Shown here: positions 47,031 through 59,130 of the stretch, in pieces
How positions within the stretch are numbered: position 1 is the first letter of the stretch
How the letters are laid out: each line of letters begins with the position of its first letter
Assembly (NCBI RefSeq): GCF_046630445.1
Contig: NC_092341.1
Span: forward strand, 33,948,501 to 34,012,500
Length of the DNA stretch: 64,000 bases
Reading direction: 5' to 3'
Source: Rutidosis leptorrhynchoides
Lineage: Eukaryota > Streptophyta > Magnoliopsida > Asterales > Asteraceae
Program-made: the position numbers and the translations under genes
The notes under the pieces: generated by a model
What the model saw: the letters and a program-made list of their open reading frames with translations, nothing else
Told to the model about the DNA's origin: nothing
Databases searched by the model: none

Positions 47031-50000
47031 TGTAGTGACCCGAACTTTTCCATGTTTATATATATTAAATGAAATTGTTATTTACATGATTAAGTGTTTC
47101 CAACATGTTAAGCAATCAAACTTGTTAAGACTTGATTAATTGAAATAGGTTTCATATAGACAATTGACCACCCAAGTTGACCGGTGATTCACGAACGTTA
47201 AAACTTGTAAAAACTATACGATGACATATATATGGTTATATATATAGATAACATGATTTTATTATAAGTATGTATCTCATTAGGTATTTTAACAATGAGT
47301 TATATACATAAAAATGAGACTATTAATTTAAGAAACTCGAAAACGATATATATAACGATTATCGTTATAACAACGTCTTACTAGGTACATATGAATCATA
47401 TTAAGATATTGATACACTTGGTTAATTATATTAAATGATAAGTAAATATATTATGAAGTGTATTAACAATGAAATACATATGTAAAAATAAGACTACTAA
47501 CTTAATGATTTCGAAACGAGACATATATGTAACGATTATCGTTGTAACGACATTTAACTGTATATATATCATACTAAGATATATTATATATCATAATATC
47601 ATGATAATATAACAATTTAACATCTCATTTGTTATAATAAACAATGGGTTAACAACATTCAACAAGATCGTTAACCTAAAGGTTTCAAAACAACATTTAC
47701 ATGTAACGACTAACGATGACTTAACGACTCAGTTAAAATGTATATACATGTAGTGTTTTAATATGTATTCATACACTTTTGAAAGACTTCAAGACACTTA
47801 TCAAAATACTTCTACTTAATAAAAATGCTTACAATTACATCCTCGTTCAGTTTCATCAACAATTCTACTCGTATACACCCGTATTCGTACTCGTACAATA
47901 CACAGCTTTTAGATGTATGTACTATTGGTATATACACTCCAATGATCAGCTCTTACCAGCCCATGTGAGTCATCTAACACACGTGGGAATCATCATTTGG
48001 CAACTAGCATGAAATATCTCATAAAATTACAAAAATATGAGTAATCATTCATGACTTATTTACATGAAAACAAAATTACATATCCTTTATATCTAATCCA
48101 TACACCAACGACCAAAAACACCTACAAACACTTTTATTCTTCAATTTTATTCATCTAATTGATCTCTCTCAAGTTCTATCTTCAAGTTCTAAGTCTTCTT
48201 CATAAATTCCAAAAGTTCTAGTTTCATAAAATCAAGAATACTTCCAAGATTGCAAGTTTACTTCCAAGTTTTCTAAATCCATTCCAAGTAATCATCCAAG
48301 ATCAAGAAACCTTTGTTACTTATAGTAGGTTATATTTCTAATACAAGGTAATAATCATATTCAAACTTTAATTCAATTTCTATAACTATAACAATCTTAT
48401 TTCGAGTGGAAATTTTACTTGAAATTGTTTTCGTGTCATGATTCTGCTTCAAGAACTTTCAAGCCATCCAAGGATCCTTTGAAGCTAGATCTATTTTTCT
48501 CATTTCCAGTAGGTTTATCCAAGGAACTTGAGGTAGTAATGATGTTCATAACATCATTCGATTCATACATATAAAGCTATCTTATTCGAAGGTTTAAACT
48601 TGTAATCACTAGAACATAGTTTAGTTAATTCTAAACTTGTTCGCAAATAAAAGTTAATCCTTCTAAATTGACTTTTAAAATCAACTAAACACATGTTCTA
48701 TATCTATATGATATGCTAACTTAATGATTTAAAACCTGGAAACACGAAAAACACCGTAAAACCGGATTTACGCCTTCGTAGTAACACCGCGGGCTGTTTT
48801 GGGTTAGTTAATTAAAAACTATGATAAACTTTGATTTAAAAGTTGTTATTCTGGGAAAATGATTTTTATTATGAAAATGAAACTATATCCAAAAATTATG
48901 GTTAAACTCAAAGTGAAAGTATGTTTTCAAAAATGGTCATCTAGACGTCGTTCTTTCGACTGAAATGACTACCTTTACAAAAACGACTTGTAACTTATTT
49001 TTCCGACTATAAACCTATACTTTTTCTGTTTAGATTCATAAAATAGAGTTCAATATAAAACCATAGCAATTTGATTCACTCAAAACGGATTTAAAATGAA
49101 GAAGTTATGGGTAAAACAAGATTGGATAATTTTTCTCATTTTAGCTACGTGAAAATTGGTAACAAATCTATTCCAACCATAACTTAATCAACTTGTATTG
49201 TATATTATGTAATCTTGAGATACCATAGACACGTATACAATGTTTCGACCTATCATGTCGACACATCTATATATATTTCGGAACAACCATAGATACTCTA
49301 TATGTGAATGTTGGAGTTAGCTATACAGGGTTGAGGTTGATTCCAAAATATATATAGTTTGAGTTGTGATCAATACTGAGATATGTATACACTGGGTCGT
49401 GGATTGATTCAAGATAATATTTATCGATTTATTTCTGTACATCTAACTGTGGACAACTAGTTGTAGGTTACTAACGAGGACAGCTGACTTAATAAACTTA
49501 AAACATCAAAATATATTAAAAGTGTTGTAAATATATTTTGAACATACTTTGATATATATGTATATATTGTTATAGGTTCATGAATCAACCAGTGGCCAAG
49601 TCTTACTTCCCGACAAAGTAAAAATCTGTGAAAGTGAGTTATAGTCCCACTTTTAAAATCTAATATTTTTGGGATGAGAATACATGCAGGTTTTATAAAT
49701 GATTTACAAAATAGACACAAGTACGTGAAACTACATTATATGGCTGAATTATCGAAATCGAATATGCCCCTTTTTATTAAGTCTGGTAATCTAAGAATTA
49801 GGGAACAGACACCCTAATTGACGCGAATCCTAAAGATAGATCTATTGGGCCTAACAAACCCCATCCAAAGTACCGGATGCTTTAGTACTTCGAAATTTAT
49901 ATCATATCCGAAGGGTGTCCCGGAATGATGGGGATATTCTTATATATGCATCTTGTTAATGTCGGTTACCAGGTGTTCACCATATGAATGATTTTTATCT

Positions 50001-50468
50001 CTATGTATGGGATGTGTATTGAAATATGAAATCTTGTGGTCTATTGTTACAATTTGATATATATAGGTTAAACCTATAACTCACCAACATTTTTGTTGAC
50101 GTTTAAAGCATTTTTATTCTCAGGTGAATACTAAGAGCTTCCGCTGTTGCATACTAAAATAAGGACAAGATTTGGAGTCCATGTTTGTTTGATATTGTGT
50201 AAAAACTGCATTCAAGAAACTGATTTCGATGTAACATATTTGTATTGTAAACCATTATGTAATGGTCGTGTGTAAACAGGATATTTTAGATTATCATTAT
50301 TTGATAATCTACGTAAAGGTTTTTAAACCTTTATTTATGAAATAAAGGTTATGGTTTGTTTTAAAAATGAATGCAGTCTTTGAAAAAACGTCTCATATAG
50401 AGGTCAAAACCTCGCAACGAAATCAATTAATATGGAACGTTTTTAATCAATAATAACGGGACATTTCA
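47031..50468 (+). repeat. F2 3' LTR
   Basis: 3438 bp, TGTAGTGACCCG...GGGACATTTCA. It is offset about 10 kb from the 5' LTR with scattered substitutions and small indels. Confidence 0.9.
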
Positions 50469-52951
50469 TAACTTGACTTTTAAAATCAACTAAACACATG
50501 TTCTATATCTATATGATATGCTAACTTAATGATTTAAAACCTGGAAACACGGAAAACACCGTAAAATCGGATTTACGCCGTCGTAGTAACACCGCGGGCT
50601 GTTTTGGGGTAGTTAATTAAAAACTATTATAAACTTTGATTTAAAAGTTGTTCTTCTGGGAAAATGATTTTTCTTATGAACATGAAACTATATCCAAAAA
50701 TCATGGTTAAACTCAAAGTGAAAGTATGTTTTCTAAAATGGTCATCTAGACGTCGTTCTTTCGACTGAAATGACTACCTTTACAAAAATGACTTGTAACT
50801 TATATTTCTGACTATAAACCTATACTTTTTCTGTTTAGATTCATAAAATAGAGTTCAATATGAAACCATAGCAATTTGATTCACTCAAAACGGATTTAAA
50901 ATGAAGAAGTTATGGGTAAAACAAGATTGGATAATTTTTCTTGTTGTAGCAATGTGAAAATTGGTAACAAATCTATATTAATCATATCCTAGCTAACTTA
51001 TATTATATTATACATGTATTCTAATATATTATGTAATCTTGGGATACCATAGACACGTATGCAAATGTTTTGACATATCATATCGACCCATGTGTATATA
51101 TTATTTAGAACAACCATAGACACTCTATATGCAGTAATGTGGGAGTTAGCTATACAGGGTTGAGGTTGATTTCAAAAATATATATACTTTGAGTTGTGAT
51201 CTAGCCTGAGACGTGTATACACTGGGTCGTGGATTGATTCAAGATAATATATATCAATTTTTTTCTGTACATCTAACATTGGACAACTAGTTGTAGGTTA
51301 CTAACGAGGACAGCTGACTTAATAAACTTAAAACATCAAAATATATTAAAAGTGTTGTAAATATATTTTGAACATACTTTGATATATATGTACATATTTG
51401 TTATAGGTTCGTGAATCGACCAGTGGCCAAGTCTTACTTCCCGACGAAGTAAAAAATCTGTGAAAGTGAGTTATAGTCCCACTTTTAAAATCTAATATTT
51501 TTGGGATGAGAATACATGCAGGTTTTATAAATGATTTACAAAATAGACACAAGTACGTGAAACTACATTCTATGGTTGAATTATCGAAATCGAATATGCC
51601 CCTTTTTATTAAGTCTGGTAATCTAAGAATTAGGGAACAGACACCCTAATTGACGCGAATCCCAAAGATAGATCTATTGGGCCCAACAAGCCCCATCCAA
51701 AGTACGGATGCTTTAGTACTTCGAAATTTATATCATGTCCGAAGGAGGATCCTGGAATGATGGGGATATTCTTATATATGCATCTTGTTAATGACGGTTA
51801 CCAGGTGTTCACCATATGAATGAATTTTATCTCTATGTATGGGATGCATATTGAAATATAAAATCTTGTGGTCTATTGTTACGATTTGATATATATAGGT
51901 TAAACCTATAACTCACCAAAATTTTTGTTGACGTTTTAAGCATGTTTATTCTCAGGTGATTATTAAGAGTTTCCGCTATCGCATACTTAAATAAGGACAA
52001 GATTTGGAGTCCATACTTGTATGATATTGTGTAAAAACTGCATTCAAGAAACTTATTTCATTGTAACATATTTGTATTGTAAACCATTATGTAATAGTCG
52101 TGTGTAAACAAGATATTTTAGATTATCATTATTTGATAATCTACGTAAAGTTTTTTAAACCTTTATTGATGAAATAAAGGTTATGGTTTGTTTTAAAATG
52201 AATGCAGTCTTTGAAAAATGTCTCATATAGAGGTCAAAACCTCTCAACGAAATCAATTAATATGGAACGTTTTTAATCAATAAGAACGGGACATTTCAAG
52301 ATCTATCGGGTTTGACAACCCCATTTCGAGCTAGTCGCTCTAGCAATTTATAATCGGAATGTTTAGTACTTCGTATTTAGATGAAAATACACTTGTTCAG
52401 TGTATATTATTTATTGTGTTTGGCAAGGGTAAATAAATGGTTAAGTGGTTACCAGGTGGCTCACGGAAAATTGAATAATGTTTTTATATGTTTTCTAGCA
52501 TATAATTTTGTGGTCCAAAAAGGAGTTTTATGTTTTCAAACATAAATTTTTATGGTTTAAATTAAATATTGTTTGCAATATTAAACCTATAATTCACTCA
52601 ACAATTTTGTTGACAGTTACTCGCATGTTTTATTCTCAGGTTCATGATTGATTGCTTCCGCTATGCTTAGAGAGTCTGCATATTTATGATGGCAGCTTTT
52701 GTTAAACATTAACTTGCATTCAATTTTGATACATTTAATAGTGGATGTTGTTGACATGTTTTGGTCATCTTCTGGTTAAGTAATAATGTATGGTTTTTTT
52801 AAACTTACACATTCTAGTAGGTTTCCTTTATAGGAAATCATTTTTAAATAAAGAATGCAAGGTTATTTATGGAATTCATATAGAGTTATGATCAAGCTGT
52901 GGGAACAAGATAACGATGGTCATCAAGTGTACTTTGACGGGTCGTTTCAGT

Positions 52952-52958
52952 TGGTATC
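52952..52958 (+). promoter_or_regulatory. Element X primer-binding site, cut by Y
   Basis: TGGTATC, the first seven bases of the tRNA-iMet site, follows the X LTR end (CGTTTCA) by two bases and is then interrupted by TGTGACGACC of Y. Confidence 0.75.
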
Positions 52959-53889
52959 TGTGACGACCCGGGAATTTCCAACTAAATTTAAACTTAATCT
53001 TTATATGTTTTCGACACGATAAGCAAAGTCTGTAATGTTGAAGTCTCAAAACCTTTGAACTGTTTTCATGTATGCATTCAACCTTTGACTATTCCCGACG
53101 ATTCACGAACTATTGTTTGTAATTAAATATGTATATATATGTATATATGTAAATATAAGTATATATATAATAATTGGAGATAATAAGACATAAATAATTA
53201 AGTTGTTATTAATCTATAATTATAACACATGATTTCTGTACATATTTATTATTAGGTGTATGAAAAATGTAAAAGTTATACTATTAACCTAACCTTCATT
53301 ATAAATGTTAATATTAATATTTGTATTATTGAAATATATATAATATATGAAACTTAAGATGTACAAGTATTGTTATTGATATTATTATTATCATTATTAA
53401 TTCTACTATTAATATTATTATTATTATTATTAGTTTCATTATTATTAATAAAATTAATATTAAATATTAATGATTATATTATTATATTTCTTTATATAAT
53501 TAATAAACAAATATAAATTCGATATACGGATATAGATATATACATAAAAACATATAACTTGATATATCTTAACTAATATTTGTATTAATATCAGATATTA
53601 AAATTACCTTTATAAGTAACAATCATTATTAACATCATTAATAATAATATTATTGTTATCATCTTATATTATTGTCATTAGTTATTAGTATTACTATTAC
53701 TAGTAATTGTATAATTATTATTGTTATATTTAAGATTTATGTATAAATATAATTATATAAATATAATTATATAAATATATAAGATATACAAATACAGGAT
53801 ATAAAAATAGATGTAGATATATACATATACATAAAAATACGCGACTATATACCATTATATAATAGGAAATTTGTATTAATATTATAAAG

Positions 53890-53896
<7 letters not shown>

Positions 53897-53959
<63 letters not shown>
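53897..53959. repeat. (TTA)n microsatellite
   Basis: A pure tract in the Y 5' LTR; the matching site in the 3' LTR (about 62318) has only five or six units, so it expanded after insertion or differs by slippage. Confidence 0.9.
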
Positions 53960-53961
<2 letters not shown>

Positions 53962-54770
53962 ATAATTATTAATAAGTAATATTAATTAATTATAAAGTGG
54001 ATAAAATAAAAGATATAACTTACGCGTAACAACTACTTCTATCAGTTTCATTATTTTTTTCTGCCCGTGATAATTTTTTTCAACTATCACCAACCCTACA
54101 AACTCATTCCATCATCTCTTAAATATCGACAATAAACCAGTTAAATTCTTCAATTTCTGTTATCAAATATCAAACATGATCGTGAATTAAGCAGAAGACA
54201 GATACTATTTTTTTTTCTTCGCAGGTCGATACCTCTGTATCATATCCCTTTATTCAAAATTCTAGTTTGAAACAATCTTCAAAATCTAAATATGAAATTG
54301 TGTTAGGAATTATCAACTAAAACTATCTGTGAAGTTTCACATTCCAATTCTTTTTATCGATCGAGAATTTGTGAGTCAAAGTTCAAAAATCTAAAAGTCA
54401 AACATCGTTCTTCAGCTAAATTCGTGTTCAAGGTGATGTTTCCAGTTAAATTAATGATTGGGAAAGTTTTTAGGAGTAATTTGAAATATAGTTTGTATTA
54501 TAATCTTTGTCTATAACTTCCTTGAAACCAAAATCAATTTTTTTTCTTTTTGAAAGCTCGACTGCAGTAGCAAATTTATAATTTTTTTAATTATGAACCA
54601 TTGATATTAATTAGTTATTGTTATTGTGATGTATTTAAAATCTTTAAAATCAAATCACAATTCATTGTAACAAGTTCTGGTCGACCAGTTGTGTAAGGAG
54701 GAAGAAGATAGATAGAACACAGGAATGTACGGGTTATATGTAATTCTTTTCTGTAATATTTCGGAAAAAG

Positions 54771-54850
54771 GGCAACAGCCCAACTGGTTTCATGTGATGA
54801 CGGGTTTATGGGAGGTCGCCGGTTCGAGTCCCGGGCATGGCAGATTTTTT
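54771..54850 (+). ncRNA. tRNA-like Pol III unit inside the Y LTR
   Basis: An A-box-like CAGCCCAACTGG (54776-54787) is followed 34 bases later by a consensus B box, GGTTCGAGTCC (54821-54831), then CGGGCATGGCA and a run of eight T, a Pol III terminator. The T-arm pairs only at three of five positions and no acceptor stem closes. It is therefore a degenerate tRNA or SINE head rather than a working tRNA gene. Confidence 0.45.
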
Positions 54851-54895
54851 TTAAGTCTTTCATTTGGAGGTAGCTATTATTACTATTAAGTTTAT

Positions 54896-54903
54896 GATTA
54901 TTA

Positions 54904-54949
<46 letters not shown>

Positions 54950-54965
54950 GATTATTATTATTTTG

Positions 54966-55036
<71 letters not shown>

Positions 55037-55041
55037 CATTT

Positions 55042-55091
<50 letters not shown>

Positions 55092-55230
55092 GTTGTTGTT
55101 AATATTATTATTGTTATTATTAGTTATTGTTAATACAACTAGAATTATAATTATCATAAGTATTATAATTAGTATTGTAACAAAGTTATAAGTATTATGA
55201 CCATTATTATGACCATTATTATTATTATTG

Positions 55231-55300
<70 letters not shown>

Positions 55301-55310
55301 CATTATTATT
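54896..55310. repeat. Compound (TTA)n microsatellite cluster
   Basis: Two long TTA tracts (about 54896-55120 and 55216-55310) with interruptions. They give meaningless poly-Ile and poly-Asn ORFs on both strands. Confidence 0.93.
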
Positions 55311-55895
55311 ATGCTATTCATTATTAGTAATATCATGATTATCATTATAAGTTATATTATTATCATTACTAAGTATATTTATTACTAATATTACTATCAT
55401 TCCCGATATTATTATTATGTAGTAATATTATTAATATCATCATAGTATTATTATAAGTATTACTAAAAATATAATTTTTACCATTTTAGTATTAGTATCA
55501 AAATTATGATTACGATTATTATCATTATGAAAATAATACAAATTATTATTATTTTTCGTAAATATTAATATTAATATCTTTTTATAAATAATAGAATTGT
55601 AATATTTACATATGTATTATTATTTATATTATCACGTGTATTATTATTATGTAATTATTAAAAATCAATATCATAACTATCATTAACAGTAAAATTAATA
55701 TTTTTACAAGTACTATTATTAATATCATTGTTATTATCATTAATAGAGTTATTGTTAACATAAGTATATTACTAATGTTATTATCATTATTTTTACTAAT
55801 ATTAACTTAGTATAATTAGAACTACTGTTTTGATAAACAAATTAAATACATACATAAATATATATATTTAACACATATAACATAACAAAATTTAA

Positions 55896-56072
<177 letters not shown>

Positions 56073-57020
56073 GTTCAATTACAACTATGAATATGTGTTA
56101 ATATACATACTTGATATAGGTTCGTGAATCTGAGGCCAACCCTATACTTGTTCAATGCCGTTCTATGTATTTTTACTACAAAATATATTAGGTGAGTTTC
56201 ATTTGCTCCCTTTTAAATGCTTTTGCAATATATATTTTTGGAACTGAGAATATATGCGCTGCTTTTATAAATGTTTTACGAAATAGACACAAGTACTTAA
56301 AACTACATTCTATGGTTGGATTATTAAACCAAATATCGCCCTTCAAGTCTGGTAACCTAAGAATTTAGGGAAATGGCCCCTGATTGACGCGAATCCTAAA
56401 GATAGATCTATGGACCTTGACAAGTCCCATTCGGGGTACGAATGCTTTAGTACTTCGAGATTATTATACAGACGAGAGGTTCTGTTTTGGGGATATTCTA
56501 TGCATTAAGTTAACGTCGGTTACCAGGTGTTCAATCCATATGAATGATATTTTTGTCTCTATGTAAGGGATGTATGTTTATGAGAAATGGAAATATGAAA
56601 TCTTGTGGTCTATTAAAATTATGAAATGATTATTTATGATAAACTAATGAACTCACCAACCTTTTGGTTGACACTTAAAAGCATGTTTATTCTCAGGTAC
56701 GAAGGAAATCTTTCGCTGTGCATTTCCTCATTTTAGAGATATTACTTGAAGTCATTCATAACATATTTCAAAAGACGTTGCATTCGAGTCATTGAGTTCA
56801 TCAAGATTATTATTAAGTCATTGATAGTTTGATATTTTATGAAATGGGATGCATGCCTGTCAACTTTCGATGTAATGAAAGTTTGTTTTTTAAAAACGAA
56901 TGCAATGTTTGTAAAATGTATCATATAGAGGTCAAGTACCTCGCGATGTAATCAACTATTGTGAATCGTTTATAATCGATATGGACTTCGTTCAGATGGA
57001 TTAGGACGGGTCATGAAAGT

Positions 57021-57032
57021 TGGTATCAGAGC
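57021..57032 (+). promoter_or_regulatory. Y primer-binding site
   Basis: A perfect TGGTATCAGAGC, followed by the leader with repeated GCATTAGTG at 57058 and 57090. Confidence 0.92.
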
Positions 57033-57410
57033 GGTGGTCTTAGCGAACCAGGTCTTGCATTAGTGTGTCTAACTGATAGATGTTTAGATGCATTAGTGGG
57101 TCTGGACTTCGACCGTGTCTGCATGTCAAAAGTTTTGCTTATCATTTGGTGTCGAAAATTACCTGCTTATCATTCCTAAGTCTAGACACGTCCTACTGCC
57201 TTTATTGCATAGATAGTGTATAGACAAATTCATATCTTAGCGTATCTATTACGGTAAATTTTGCCTGGTATCTTCCGTAAATTGCTCCGTATTTCAAGAA
57301 ATCCTGGTACTATATATATCTATGCATATTATGTACTGAGAATACCATCCAACTATCATTTGCTGTCACTAAACTTTTCATACCAAAAATCTTTTCTGTG
57401 ATCGCGTAAG

Positions 57411-57958
57411 ATGGCCTCTACGAATTAACCAAGTTCCTCCGACTCTGAAGACAGCGTGACGGGAGCGCACCAACCGATCAACTACCGTGATTTCTTTAGA
57501 AAGTGGGGATGGGTTTGCGAAATACTTACCCTATGGAGAAATGAAGAAGGTACTCCATATCACGAGCCGAACTTACCACCTAACGTCGAATTGCTCGATC
57601 CGCTTACCGATGAACCTGTTCGTAATACTATTTTCACTCTTTTCGCACGGATTTTCCGCCTCGAAGGTCGATTCGATGTCATTAAAGATAGTATTCGTCC
57701 TCTACTCCAAATTCTAATCAGAAAGGATTATCAGAAGAAGTTAGAAGACTTCGAACTAAATATCAAGAATTGATAAACCTTACGGAAGAATGGGTAGAAC
57801 TAATTCATAGGCTCGAGCGTAAAGTAGAAACCTTGGAGGTGACGGTGTTCGATTTGGAAGCTAGGCTCGCATCTAATACGCAGGTACCACAAGCAGTACC
57901 GACACCAACACCAACACCATCAGCACTAGCATCATTTCCATCACCACGAGCTCCGTAA
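57411..57958 (+). pseudogene. Coiled-coil accessory ORF of Y
   Basis: It starts MASTN, then an in-frame TAA (57426-57428), then a frame from 57429 with Ser/Asp residues, YRDFFRKWGWVCEILTLWRN, and EPVRNTIFTLFARIFRLEGRF. Near 57735 the frame shifts; the next frame reads a Lys/Glu/Leu heptad-like stretch, INLTEEWVELIHRLERKVET, then LEVTVFDLEARL. This predicts a coiled coil of about 45 residues, followed by a Pro/Thr-rich tail. Located between PBS and the structured module, the slot used by acidic ORFs in element 1 and F2. It may help assembly or packaging, but I know no family. It is broken by one stop and one frameshift. Confidence 0.5.
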
Positions 57959-58104
57959 GTACCACAGACACCGAAGAGTACTGAGAATGATAAATTATGA
58001 AATAATAATTCATTACTTTCTGGTCACGATTGAAAGATATATGTATATATATTTATGTATATCTCGAGAACGTAATAAAATTCTTTTCATATATAACTAT
58101 GACG

Positions 58105-58182
58105 TGTGAATTTTTAACGGGTAGGTAATACCCGAGAAAGATAAAAGAAGCTTTAAAGAGCTTCTATCATAATTAATTCACA
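58105..58182 (+). promoter_or_regulatory. Y structured module, copy 1
   Basis: An outer stem TGTGAATT (58105-58112) with AATTCACA (58175-58182) encloses hairpin CGGGTA-GGTAA-TACCCG (58118-58134) and a second hairpin AGAAGCT-TTAAAG-AGCTTCT (58146-58165). The outer stem has different bases from F2 but the pairing is kept. Confidence 0.6.
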
Positions 58183-58325
58183 TATGTTATCATTCACATC
58201 TTTCATCAACGATTTAACAATCGATATCTATAAATTCATGATTACATCTGAAGAAAATATATGTGTAAGTATATTTTCATAAAGATTGTAATTAAAAGTT
58301 ATTTTTTACAAACTGTTAATGGCAA

Positions 58326-58363
58326 AAATATTTTAACGGGTAGGTAATACCCGAGGAATATTT
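58326..58363 (+). promoter_or_regulatory. Y structured module, copy 2 (short)
   Basis: The same CGGGTA-GGTAA-TACCCG hairpin (58337-58353) lies within a different 7-bp outer stem, AAATATT (58326-58332) with AATATTT (58357-58363). Confidence 0.5.
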
Positions 58364-58779
58364 AGATTTCACATAAATAAGTTATACTGTACATTCTTCG
58401 AATTTGATTCAACAGTCATTTACTATCTTACTTACATTCACAGATACACGTATCCGTTCACCGCAGAAAAACCATTTTCATTCAAATTCATATTTGGATT
58501 TTGACCTATCAGAATCCAACAAGTGGCATAATGAAGAGAACACTGGACAAAATAAAATTTGTTAGAAACAAACAAATTAACTATGAGAAATTTTGTTAAG
58601 AATCCACGCTAACTGTTCCTAGCTAACTGATTATATTTTATTTATCGAAATTTAATTACCGTAATTTACATTCTCGCAATTTTATTTATCGTCATTTAAT
58701 TCCTGTTATTTACTTTACGCACTTTATTTATCGTCATTTAATTTCTGTTATTTATTTTTACGCACTTTAAATATCGGGA
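58364..58779. other. Y internal non-coding sequence
   Basis: No ORF. It contains a short imperfect repeat of TTTATTTATCG(A/T)...AATTTAATT/CTGTTATTT near 58640-58760. Confidence 0.45.
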
Positions 58780-58811
58780 CACGTATACCAGGTTTTGACA
58801 TATCATATCGA

Positions 58812-58890
<79 letters not shown>

Positions 58891-59130
58891 TGGAATAACC
58901 ATAGACACTCTATACGCAGTAATGCTGGAGTTAGCTATACAGGGTTGAGGTTGATTCTACAATAATATATAGAGTTTGAGTTGTGATCGAGTCTGAGATG
59001 TATACGGGTCACGACAAGTATTAATTAATTCGAATATAATATATTAAACTATATATGAATTACTGGACTGTTAATTGTGGACTATCGACTGTGGACGAAT
59101 GATATTGGACAATTAAAATGATTTAAAATA
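58780..59130 (+). repeat. Family-2 LTR-like segment inside Y
   Basis: GGGACACGTATACCAGG, CATATCATATCGAC, AACCATAGACACTCTATA, TTAGCTATACAGGGTTGAGG and TTTGAGTTGTGATC occur in the same order as in the family-2 LTR (about 51035-51250, and 39215-39400 and 49215-49400). A (TA)n tract (58818-58886) has expanded inside it. This is a chimeric block shared by two element families. Confidence 0.75.

Larger units (their letters stand above)
37030..50468 (+). mobile_element. Element F2: full-length, decayed family-2 Gypsy element inserted in its own LTR type
   Basis: A 13,439-bp element with duplication TAACT at 37025-37029 and 50469-50473. The LTRs are 3441 and 3438 bp and differ at scattered bases: six residues differ between equivalent 77-aa translations, so it is clearly older than element 1. 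Internal order: PBS, acidic ORF, F-box ORF, structured module, gag, pol, polypurine tract. Several stops and frameshifts disable gag-pol. The first LTR begins TATAG rather than TGTAG. Confidence 0.92.
35577..52298 (+). mobile_element. LTR O (solo LTR of family 2) containing element F2
   Basis: The first 1453 bp (35577-37029) start TGTAGTGACCCGAAC. The last 1825 bp (50474-52298) end ACATTTCA. Joined across the insertion they equal one family-2 LTR of about 3.28 kb. The flanks AGATC (35572-35576 and 52299-52303) are its 5-bp duplication in the X LTR. F2 sits between the two halves with its own duplication TAACT. Confidence 0.88.
30227..52949 (+). repeat. Element X 5' LTR, interrupted by two nested insertions
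   Basis: The LTR starts TGTAACGACCCTAC and ends GGGTCGTTTCA, followed two bases later by TGGTATC, the first seven bases of a tRNA-iMet primer-binding site. After removing solo LTR S (32475-35117), LTR O with its contents (35577-52298) and their duplications, about 3.35 kb remain, matching the other LTRs in size and block order. Pieces: 30227-32474, 35123-35576 and 52304-52949. The X internal region lies beyond the Y insertion and outside the window. Confidence 0.75.

Noticed and set aside
54621..55157. 178-aa poly-Asn ORF and poly-Ile ORFs
   Set aside because: Produced by (TTA)n tracts in the Y LTR; no conserved sequence outside the repeat.
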